6,352 bases of DNA from Bacteroides sp. UBA7335 (GTDB taxonomy: Bacteria; Bacteroidota; Bacteroidia; Bacteroidales; Bacteroidaceae): positions 9,616-15,967 of the forward strand of contig DKPL01000091.1 in NCBI GenBank assembly GCA_002471185.1. The letters run 5' to 3'. Shown here piece after piece: positions 1 through 6,104 of the stretch; the stretch's first letter is position 1; every line of letters starts with the position of its first letter. A model generated the notes under the pieces. The model worked only from the letters and a program-made list of their open reading frames with translations. It searched no databases and had not been told where the DNA came from. The position numbers and the translations under genes are program-made.

Positions 1-2
1 CT

Positions 3-32
3 GAGTCTGATTCGGATGAGCAGGAAATATGA
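3..32 (+). CDS. 3' end of upstream gene, probably type III methyltransferase mod
   Basis: Only the last nine codons and the stop lie in the window. The frame starting at base 3 reads ESDSDEQEI and stops with TGA at 30-32. That stop overlaps the res start codon in the motif ATGA (29-32), so the two genes are probably translationally coupled. Type III restriction loci are normally ordered mod then res, which makes Mod the best guess. The visible tail is acidic and carries no diagnostic motif, so identity rests on position alone. Another small gene between mod and res is possible. Confidence 0.5.
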   Translation, partial: ESDSDEQEI

Positions 33-3000
33 CTATAAAGTTCGAGAGTCATCTCGAATATCAAGACGATGCGGTAAATAGTATCTGCGACATTTTTGAG
101 GGAGAAGAGATTTTTCAAAGCAACTTTTCCATTAGAACTGCCAAAGGTACACAAGGGGACTTGTACAATAATATAGGTATTGGCAACTCTATCAAAATTA
201 TTGAAGAGGACATGCTTGACAATATTCGCAAAATACAGCTACGCAATGGCGTAGCGCAATCTACCGCGGCAAGTTTCAAGAAAGATGGTATGAACTTTTC
301 TGTTGAGATGGAAACGGGAACGGGTAAAACGTATGTCTATTTGAAAACGATCTTTGAACTGAATAGAAGATACAACTTTACGAAGTTTGTGATCGTTGTA
401 CCTTCTATTGCCATCAAAGAGGGGGCTAAAAAGTCGCTTGAGATAACTAAGGAGCATTTCAAAGCGGAGTTTGAAAATGTGGTTTATGATGAATATGTAT
501 ACGATTCGTCTAAACCGGAACAAGTGCGTTCGTTTGCAACCAGTGATGCTATTCAGATCATGGTGATAAATATCGATGCCTTTCGTAAGAGTTTTGAAAA
601 TGACGATGAAAATAATAAGTCGAACCTTATACATCGTTACAACGATAAGTTGGGCTACAAACCGATAGATCTTATTAAGGCTACAAAGCCCATTGTTATT
701 ATTGATGAACCGCAGAGCGTGGATAATACACCGAAGTCGAAAGAGGCTATTGCCTCGCTGAATCCATTGTGTTGCTTGAGATATTCGGCTACCCATCGCA
801 CTCCCTACAATATGATGTATAAGTTGGATTCTATCGATGCATATGAGCTCAAGCTTGTGAAGCAGATAGAAGTTGCGACCGCGGCAATTGAGGGTTTTAA
901 TAACGATGCATATATTCATCTTATCAAGGTGGATAATAAAGCCGGAATAAAGGCGCAGCTAGAATTGGATGTGCAGAAGGCCGGAAAGGTGACCCGAAAA
1001 AAGGTTTTTGTAAAGCAGGGCGATGACTTGTTTGATATTACTAGGCGAGATCAGTATGAAGGGTATATCGTGGAAGATATCTGGTGCGATGGTGATTTAT
1101 GGTATATGTCGTTTACAAGTAACGATAAGGTGATAAAGCAAGGTGTTGCGGCTGGAAGTATGGCCGAAGATATGCTCAAGCGAGAACAGATACGCATGAC
1201 CATCGAGTCTCACTTAGACAAAGAGTTGATCCTAAATCCTCAAGGAATTAAGGTGTTGAGTCTTTTCTTTTTGGATAAGGTGTCTAATTATCGTGTATAT
1301 GATAGCGAGGGGAATCGCCAAAATGGTAAGTATGCGCAAATGTTTGAGGAAGAGTATGTCAAGCTAATCCATAAAGCTAAGTATCGTACTTTGTTTAATG
1401 ATCTTAGAGATCGAGATGTTGCGGTATCGGATGTGCATAACGGATACTTTTCGGTAGATAAGGTTAGTAAAGCCTCAAATAAGAAAGATAAGTTTGAATG
1501 CTTTGTAGATACTTCGGGTAATACGGCAAAAGATGATGATGCTTTTAATCTGATTATGAAAGACAAGGAGCGGCTTCTTAGCTTCGACACTCCGCTGCGC
1601 TTTATATTTTCGCACTCTGCCCTGCGTGAGGGTTGGGATAATCCCAATGTGTTTCAGATTTGCACGCTAAATGATTCTTCAAAAGAAGTAAAAAAGCGAC
1701 AAGAGATTGGTCGTGGTCTTCGTTTATGTGTTAATCAACAGGGTGAACGTGTAAAGGGGTTTGAGGTAAATACACTTACTGTGATGGCAAATGAAAGCTA
1801 TGAAGAGTTTGCTAAATCGCTGCAACAGGAAATTGAAGAGGAAACCGGAGTGAAATTTGGGCTTCTTTATGCGCACTCATTTGCCCGCATCGTAGTGAAT
1901 GAAGAAAATGATAAGCCGATATTTCTGGATGAAGCCGAATCGAAAAAATTATATGATTTCTTTGTTGAGAAAGGGTATGTAAAAGAAGAGGTTATCAATA
2001 AAAAAACGAAAGAGGTTGCGGCAAAGGTTCAGGATAAACTGAAGTTGGACTTGAAAGATAACAGACTCGATCTGCCGGAGGAGTTTGATTATATAAAGGC
2101 GCCTATTGTAAAGGTGCTGAAACGTGTGGCAGGTAATTTCATGAATATAAAGAATCGTGACGACGTGCGCCGTGTTACTTTCAAAAAAGAAATTCTTTTG
2201 GATGAAAACTTCAAAGTATTGTGGGACAAGATAAAATATAAAACAACTTATTCGGTTGATCTTGACTCGGATAAGCTTATAGATGCTTGTGCTAAAAGAT
2301 TGTATGAAGAAGTAGTTGTTGGTAAAGGTCGGTTTGTAACTCGAAAAGTTAAACTTGCGATAACTGATGGCGGTGTTTTGGAGAGTGATGATAAAAATGC
2401 GACTAAAGAATCGGAAAGAGTAGTTGATGAAACGGTATCTGAATTGCCGGATATTGTTACGTATCTTCAAAATGAAACCGGACTTACCAGACAATCAATC
2501 GTTCAAATATTGATAAGAAGTAAGAGACTCGATGCTTTTAAGAAAAATCCACAAGCATTTATTGAGTCTGCAATTGATGTCATACGTATTCAAATGCGTT
2601 TGTTATTGGTTGATGGCGTAGAATATCATAAGATTGATAATGAGGTTTGGTGTCAGTCTCTGTTTGATAACGCGGAGTTGCAGGGGTATCTAAATAGTAA
2701 TCTGCTGGAAAGTACAAAATCACCATACGATTATGTAATATATGATTCGGTCACAGAGCGTGATATGGCAAACCGTTTTGAAAGTTCCGACAATATTAAA
2801 TTATATGCAAAGCTTCCATCGTGGTTTAAGATTGATACACCGCTTGGTGGATATAATCCCGATTGGGTGATTGTATGGGAAGATGACAAAGAACAAAAAC
2901 TATATTTTGTTGTCGAAACCAAAGGTGGCTTGTTTGAAGATGCAATTAAAGATACAGAGCGTAAGAAAATAGAGTGTGGTATGAAGCATTTTAAAGCGAT

Positions 3001-3091
3001 TAAAACCGGAATTAAAATGGAATATGCTGATAACTTTGATACGCTAAAGGGCAAAATAAATAATGTAAAAGCCGTTGATGGAATTGCATAG
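29..3091 (+). CDS. res: Type III restriction-modification system, restriction/helicase subunit Res
   Basis: This is the ATP-dependent translocase and nuclease subunit of a type III restriction enzyme (EcoP1I/EcoP15I class). With Mod it cuts DNA that carries unmethylated recognition sites. At 1020 residues it is a normal full length. The superfamily 2 helicase motifs are in order: Walker A TGTGKT (96-101, K100), motif II DEPQ (226-229), motif III SATH (253-256), motif V around REGWDN (533-538) and motif VI QEIGRGLR (558-565). The C-terminal PD-(D/E)xK nuclease is seen as PD at 944-945 and ETK at 963-965, so all catalytic residues look intact. The N-terminus (MTIKFESHLEYQ) is the usual one for Res, which supports the start at 29. 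That start overlaps the upstream stop as ATGA, with AGGA at 23-26 as a weak ribosome site. Transcription probably comes from the off-window mod promoter and ends at the hairpin after the stop. Confidence 0.95.
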   Translation: MTIKFESHLEYQDDAVNSICDIFEGEEIFQSNFSIRTAKGTQGDLYNNIGIGNSIKIIEEDMLDNIRKIQLRNGVAQSTAASFKKDGMNFSVEMETGTGKTYVYLKTIFELNRRYNFTKFVIVVPSIAIKEGAKKSLEITKEHFKAEFENVVYDEYVYDSSKPEQVRSFATSDAIQIMVINIDAFRKSFENDDENNKSNLIHRYNDKLGYKPIDLIKATKPIVIIDEPQSVDNTPKSKEAIASLNPLCCLRYSATHRTPYNMMYKLDSIDAYELKLVKQIEVATAAIEGFNNDAYIHLIKVDNKAGIKAQLELDVQKAGKVTRKKVFVKQGDDLFDITRRDQYEGYIVEDIWCDGDLWYMSFTSNDKVIKQGVAAGSMAEDMLKREQIRMTIESHLDKELILNPQGIKVLSLFFLDKVSNYRVYDSEGNRQNGKYAQMFEEEYVKLIHKAKYRTLFNDLRDRDVAVSDVHNGYFSVDKVSKASNKKDKFECFVDTSGNTAKDDDAFNLIMKDKERLLSFDTPLRFIFSHSALREGWDNPNVFQICTLNDSSKEVKKRQEIGRGLRLCVNQQGERVKGFEVNTLTVMANESYEEFAKSLQQEIEEETGVKFGLLYAHSFARIVVNEENDKPIFLDEAESKKLYDFFVEKGYVKEEVINKKTKEVAAKVQDKLKLDLKDNRLDLPEEFDYIKAPIVKVLKRVAGNFMNIKNRDDVRRVTFKKEILLDENFKVLWDKIKYKTTYSVDLDSDKLIDACAKRLYEEVVVGKGRFVTRKVKLAITDGGVLESDDKNATKESERVVDETVSELPDIVTYLQNETGLTRQSIVQILIRSKRLDAFKKNPQAFIESAIDVIRIQMRLLLVDGVEYHKIDNEVWCQSLFDNAELQGYLNSNLLESTKSPYDYVIYDSVTERDMANRFESSDNIKLYAKLPSWFKIDTPLGGYNPDWVIVWEDDKEQKLYFVVETKGGLFEDAIKDTERKKIECGMKHFKAIKTGIKMEYADNFDTLKGKINNVKAVDGIA

Positions 3092-3107
3092 TTAAGAGCT
3101 TATATTG

Positions 3108-3157
3108 AATAGGTTGTGCGTATATGTAGAATATACTTATGCACAACCTATTTGTTT
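3108..3157 (+). terminator. Bulged hairpin terminator after res
   Basis: A perfect 12-base inverted repeat, AATAGGTTGTGC (3108-3119) against GCACAACCTATT (3141-3152), encloses a second perfect 6-base stem, GTATAT (3120-3125) against ATATAC (3131-3136), with a 5-base loop. The only interruption is TTAT (3137-3140), bulged on the 3' side. A T-rich stretch follows (TTTGTTTT, 3151-3158). It begins 17 bases after the res stop, as expected for an intrinsic terminator of the mod-res transcript. The A/T-rich base of the stem and the interrupted T tract could allow action in both directions. Confidence 0.75.
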
Positions 3158-3210
3158 TATATAGAGTTCAATCTTTGAGGTTAATGTTTTACTAAACACT
3201 AAATCGAGTT

Positions 3211-3579
3211 ATGGAAAGACTATTAAAAGATAATGAAACATGGCTTACATCGAAGTCTCTTGCCGAATTGTTTGAGGTGGAAGTTGAGCTTATTGAATCG
3301 TATATAAATATTCTGTTTGAAGCAGGAGAGCTTGATGAAGAAACAACAGTTAGGAAATACGAGATAGCTGACAATGGTGTAGAAGTCGAACTATATAGCT
3401 TTGAGGTTATTCTAGCTTTGGGCTATCGTATAGAATCGCGCGTAGGTATTCTTTTTAGAAAATGGGCAGGAGGAATACTTATAGCGTACTCACAAAAGGG
3501 TTATGCTATAGATAAAGACCGATTACGTAACTCGAATTCTTCTTTTGATGACTTCATGGAGTGCGTACTGAGTTTATAG
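3211..3579 (+). CDS. Short RhuM-family protein (N-terminal domain only)
   Basis: The 122-residue product matches the N-terminal part of the RhuM family, putative DNA-binding proteins often found inside restriction-modification loci. The molecular role of the family is not established. Residues 11-41 (starting WLTSKSLAELFEVE) look like a helix-turn-helix. They are followed by the family hallmarks LFEAGELDEETTV (35-47), ILALGYRIESRVG (67-79), FRKWA (82-86) and KGYAID (96-101). RhuM proteins as I recall them are around 330 residues. This one stops soon after the KGYAI segment, at FDDFMECVLSL, and none of the usual continuation is recognisable after the stop, so it is either a minimal version or a truncated gene. 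The start is the only ATG after an in-frame TAA at 3193-3195. No convincing Shine-Dalgarno is seen. It stands apart from res across a terminator and from the ATPase gene by 144 bases. Confidence 0.8.
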   Translation: MERLLKDNETWLTSKSLAELFEVEVELIESYINILFEAGELDEETTVRKYEIADNGVEVELYSFEVILALGYRIESRVGILFRKWAGGILIAYSQKGYAIDKDRLRNSNSSFDDFMECVLSL

Positions 3580-3626
3580 GGATGGAAAATATGTCTTTAT
3601 TGGAATGTGAGCTTTAATAGATTTAA

Positions 3627-3634
3627 TATCTTTG
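3627..3634 (+). promoter_or_regulatory. Putative Bacteroidota -7 box for the ATPase-HNH unit
   Basis: TATCTTTG is an exact match to the Bacteroidota -7 consensus TAnnTTTG. It lies 97 bases upstream of the ATPase start codon, in the only gap before the two-gene unit. No good TTTG -33 element is found at the usual 19-21 base spacing; the nearest TTG (3600-3602) is 24 bases away. The call rests on one box plus a suitable position and implies an untranslated leader of about 80 bases. Confidence 0.45.
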
Positions 3635-3692
3635 CATTGAACGTTTACAAAGAGCATTAAAGCATTTGTGACTCGCAGAAGTGGGATCGTAA

Positions 3693-3706
3693 AACAATTA
3701 ATTGTT
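3693..3706. repeat. 14-base perfect palindrome in the leader of the ATPase gene
   Basis: AACAATTAATTGTT is a perfect palindrome ending 17 bases before the ATPase start codon and just 5' of AGGA (3711-3714), the likely ribosome site. It could be an operator or a small hairpin affecting ribosome access. In DNA this rich in A and T, a 12-14 base palindrome can also occur by chance, and no second copy was seen in the window. Confidence 0.35.
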
Positions 3707-3723
3707 AATTAGGAAAATCAACT

Positions 3724-4977
3724 ATGTACATAAGAAAAGTAGAAATCAATAATATACGTTCTATTCAATCGTTTCAAATGACTTTCGGTGAAGGTCATGA
3801 AGCGGGGTGGCACGTTTTAATAGGAGCTAATAGTTCGGGTAAAAGTACGATATTGAGATCGATTGCGTTGGGCATAGTTGGTCCGTATGATGCAAAAGCT
3901 CTACGTCAGAACTGGAATGATTGGGTTCGAAAAGGAGAAGACAAAGGTTCTATATCTTTATCTATAGTTAGATCAACAGAAGACGGACATAAAGGTAATC
4001 AAAGACCGCAAAATAAACCTTTCAATGCAGATGTAATCTTAAAGCAAGATTCATCGATTAATTCAAAAAATGACAAAACGGCTAAAAAGAATGTTTGGAG
4101 TAATGCTCGAGGTTGGTTTTCGGTAGCATATGGTCCATTTCGTCGTTTCTCGGGAGGCGAAAAGGAGTGGAGTAAAGTTTTTTACTCGGAGCCTAGAGCA
4201 GCAGCGCATCTGTCGGTGTTTGGTGAGGATGTTGCACTCTCGGAGCCTATTGAATGGTTGCAGTCTCTTGATTATAAATCTTTGAAAGGAGATGAAGAAG
4301 CTAAGCAACAATTGGAAAAATTCAGATTGTTTTTTAAGAATTCAGGTCTTCTGCCATTTAATACAGTACTAAAAGATATAAATAGCGATGGTGTAACATT
4401 TGAAGATGGAAATGGAGTTGAGGTCGATATCAATCAATTATCAGATGGATTCCGTTCTATTTTAAGTTTAACCTTCGAATTGATACGTCAATTTATTCGT
4501 GTATATGGTTCGGATCTTGTTTTTAACGATGTTACAGATGAGCGCGTGCAGATTAATCTGCCCGGGGTTGTAATGATTGATGAGATTGATGCTCACTTAC
4601 ATCCTTCTTGGCAAAAAGAGATAGGGCGCTGGTTTACTCGCATGTTTCCGAATATTCAGTTTATTGTAACTACACATAGTCCTATAATATGTAGATCAGC
4701 AGTAAAAGGATCAATTTGGTATTTACCTGCTCCCGGATCATATGAGCCTGTTCGTAAATTAGAAGGAGAAGACTATAACCGAATGATTTATGGATCGATT
4801 GCCGATGCTTATGCAACTGATAAGTTTGGGACAGATGTTTTTCGATCTGAAGAAGCGAAGGTGTTGCTAAAAGAGCTATCCTTACTTGATGCAAAAGAAT
4901 TGTTTGGTACGCTAACAAATGTGGAGGAAATTAGGTTAGCAGAACTTCGAAAACTTAATTTATATGATCAAGATTGA
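3724..4977 (+). CDS. AAA/ABC-type ATPase, Septu PtuA-like
   Basis: The 417-residue product is an ABC/RecF-type ATPase, expected to be the sensor or regulatory part of an anti-phage pair. The N-terminus MYIRKVEINNIRSI is the usual first strand of RecF/OLD-like ATPases. Walker A is GANSSGKST (34-42, K40). A YGPFRRFSGG segment (136-145) follows, then an ABC signature at LSDG (239-242), Walker B VVMIDEIDAHLHP (282-294; D286, E287) and the H-loop TTHSP (316-320). The region between Walker A and the signature is about 200 residues without a long coiled coil or hinge, so it is not SMC, RecN or Rad50. There is no TOPRIM domain, which argues against OLD/GajA. AGGA at 3711-3714 supports the start. Its stop lies inside the following HNH gene, indicating coupled expression. 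The Septu assignment rests on the pairing; other ATPase-HNH families, including the effector pair of retron Ec78, are alternatives of the same general type. Confidence 0.82.
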   Translation: MYIRKVEINNIRSIQSFQMTFGEGHEAGWHVLIGANSSGKSTILRSIALGIVGPYDAKALRQNWNDWVRKGEDKGSISLSIVRSTEDGHKGNQRPQNKPFNADVILKQDSSINSKNDKTAKKNVWSNARGWFSVAYGPFRRFSGGEKEWSKVFYSEPRAAAHLSVFGEDVALSEPIEWLQSLDYKSLKGDEEAKQQLEKFRLFFKNSGLLPFNTVLKDINSDGVTFEDGNGVEVDINQLSDGFRSILSLTFELIRQFIRVYGSDLVFNDVTDERVQINLPGVVMIDEIDAHLHPSWQKEIGRWFTRMFPNIQFIVTTHSPIICRSAVKGSIWYLPAPGSYEPVRKLEGEDYNRMIYGSIADAYATDKFGTDVFRSEEAKVLLKELSLLDAKELFGTLTNVEEIRLAELRKLNLYDQD

Positions 4978-5851
4978 GCTCAACGATACATTCTTGCATA
5001 CTGATGCGAAACAATATTTAGTTCAAAAGCAAAGCGAAATTGATGCCGAGACGACATTTACTAGTCAACAAACAAAAGCAAGTCAATTGTGGAACCAGAA
5101 ATCGTCGGCACAGAAGTTTCGTCATGTAAAACCATGGTTAAAGAGTGCATGTGTAGGTGTTGAAATTTGCAATTATTGTGAAAATAATGAAGCTTCTGAC
5201 ATAGAGCACATCTTTCCTAAAAAACTGTATCCTGAACGTTGCTTCAAATCCGATAATTATTTGTTGGCCTGTAAGCAATGTAACACCGGATATAAACTAG
5301 ATAAGTTTGCAGTATTTAGCAATGCTACATCTTCTTCGATAATTGAATATAAAAATAAACAAGTAGTTTCGAACGCTCCTCCGGTTCAGGAGTCTGTATT
5401 TATTGATCCTCGAACAGAAGATCCAATGGATTATCTCTTTCTGAATCTTAAAACGGGTGTGTTTATTCCCAATATAAGATCTGGATCAGATCCAAGACGA
5501 GATGCAAAAGCTAGTTACACATTGCAAATTCTTCAATTAAACGATCGCAACGGACTTCAACAGTATAGGTCTGATGCTTATGGTGATTTTGTTCGAGACC
5601 TTAAGCGTTGTATTCAAATTAAGAATGCGACAACTAATCAAGAATTAGAAGATATTTTTTTCCCGGGAGTGATTGACACAACAAAGCATGTAGATCAAAA
5701 TATAAGTTACGCTATAAATCAAATAAAGAACCGTGTTTTGCGTTCAAGAAATATTACGGTTTGGTATGAGATGTTGCGCCAATATTCTTTGATTTCTACG
5801 TTAAGAGTGTTGTTCGACCAATTACCGGAAGCAAAGTCTTGGAAGAGATGA
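4964..5851 (+). CDS. HNH endonuclease, Septu PtuB-like
   Basis: This 295-residue protein has an HNH/zinc-finger nuclease core in its first third. CNYC (C69, C72) is followed by DIEHIFPK (79-86; E81, H82), SDN (N98) and CKQCN (C103, C106, N107). The two CxxC pairs should hold a structural zinc. H82 is the likely general base, and the last position of the HNH triad is Asn rather than His. The pattern resembles the TIGR02646/PtuB type of HNH proteins that occur beside AAA ATPases. Residues after about 125 have no motif I recognise and may bind the ATPase or DNA. The start at 4964 overlaps the ATPase gene by 14 bases, so the two are almost certainly co-expressed. In Septu the HNH subunit is the effector that cuts nucleic acid on phage infection. 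The exact substrate here cannot be read from sequence. Confidence 0.82.
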   Translation: MIKIELNDTFLHTDAKQYLVQKQSEIDAETTFTSQQTKASQLWNQKSSAQKFRHVKPWLKSACVGVEICNYCENNEASDIEHIFPKKLYPERCFKSDNYLLACKQCNTGYKLDKFAVFSNATSSSIIEYKNKQVVSNAPPVQESVFIDPRTEDPMDYLFLNLKTGVFIPNIRSGSDPRRDAKASYTLQILQLNDRNGLQQYRSDAYGDFVRDLKRCIQIKNATTNQELEDIFFPGVIDTTKHVDQNISYAINQIKNRVLRSRNITVWYEMLRQYSLISTLRVLFDQLPEAKSWKR

Positions 5852-5877
5852 GCTAATTTGCCTATGTTAAGGTGTAA

Positions 5878-5992
5878 ATGAAGAAATTAAATATTGCTTT
5901 TGTTTTGATTCTTAGTTTGTCGAGTCAATGCTATGCACAAAAACAAGTAAGTGGAGAAGAAAATTAGTTTAGACAGTTGTGTTGCAATACTG
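5878..5992 (+). pseudogene. Broken 5' end of a secreted-protein gene, possibly TolC-like outer membrane factor
   Basis: ATG at 5878 opens a 29-codon frame ending TAG at 5965-5967. It begins MKKLNIAFVLILSLSSQCYA, a textbook signal peptide: two lysines, a hydrophobic core, then a CYA/Q signal peptidase I site with Q after the cut, as is common in Bacteroidota. In the +1 frame, from 5957, the sequence continues KKISLDSCVAIL, which resembles the first mature residues of TolC-family outer membrane factors (pattern LDSCVALAL). The two halves could be joined by one base change in the GAAGAAAA run (5956-5963). After about 5992 any similarity stops and a palindrome begins. The likeliest reading is a remnant of a gene cut off by rearrangement and frameshifted. 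A genuine 29-residue exported peptide is the alternative. AAGGTG (5869-5874) could serve as its ribosome site, and it starts 26 bases after the HNH stop. Confidence 0.5.
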
Positions 5993-6021
5993 TTAACTAA
6001 TTGTTCGTACTGCTTTTCGAA

Positions 6022-6052
6022 CGAATTGTATACGCATTGCGTATGCAATTCG
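6022..6052. repeat. 31-base near-perfect palindrome, candidate operator
   Basis: Arms CGAATTGTATACGCA (6022-6036) and TGCGTATGCAATTCG (6038-6052) are separated by a single T. They pair at 14 of 15 positions, and the exception is a G-T pair. The right arm ends one base before a perfect -7 promoter box, so the element covers the place where a -33 box would be. There is no T tract after it, so it is not a typical terminator. A dimeric regulator site for the downstream gene is the best guess; an end of a small mobile repeat is an alternative. Confidence 0.6.
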
Positions 6053-6053
6053 A

Positions 6054-6061
6054 TATATTTG
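6054..6061 (+). promoter_or_regulatory. Putative Bacteroidota -7 box for the AlbA_2/Schlafen-domain gene
   Basis: TATATTTG matches TAnnTTTG exactly and lies 43 bases before the start codon of the next gene. No TTTG -33 element occurs at the normal spacing, because that region is occupied by the 31-base palindrome. A promoter that depends on, or is blocked by, a protein bound to the palindrome would fit this arrangement. Confidence 0.5.
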
Positions 6062-6092
6062 TAGTTGGTAAATAAGTAACGATTACGATTGT

Positions 6093-6097
6093 GGAGG
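6093..6097 (+). promoter_or_regulatory. Strong Shine-Dalgarno that fixes the start at 6105
   Basis: GGAGG followed by T, seven bases before ATG 6105, is the only canonical strong ribosome site in the window. It selects this ATG as the start of the AlbA_2-domain gene. Confidence 0.7.
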
Positions 6098-6104
6098 TAC
6101 CGAT

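Noticed and set aside
239..919. Long reverse-strand open frame of 226 codons inside res
   Set aside because: It lies wholly within the well-supported res gene, shows no recognisable domain, and has a composition typical of an antisense shadow.
1949..2494. Reverse-strand open frame of 181 codons inside res
   Set aside because: It is rich in F, I, N and Y in a way that mirrors antisense of AT-rich coding DNA, with no ribosome site or known motif.
3151..3177. Possible promoter for the RhuM-like gene (TTTG at 3151, AATCTTTG at 3170-3177)
   Set aside because: The -7 candidate lacks the first T of TAnnTTTG, the spacing of 15 bases is too short, and the first element overlaps the res terminator. 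The gene's promoter is left unassigned.
3724..4977. ATPase as an OLD/Gabija GajA, PARIS AriA or SMC/RecN protein
   Set aside because: No TOPRIM domain, no long coiled coil, and the partner is an HNH nuclease rather than a UvrD-like helicase or a TOPRIM protein.
3724..5851. Retron using the ATPase-HNH pair as effector (as in retron Ec78)
   Set aside because: No reverse transcriptase frame is present in the window, and neither flank of the pair shows a structured ncRNA-like region long enough.
6003..6022. Short inverted repeat GTTCG (6003-6007) with CGAAC (6018-6022)
   Set aside because: Only five base pairs and partly overlapping the larger palindrome; expected by chance.
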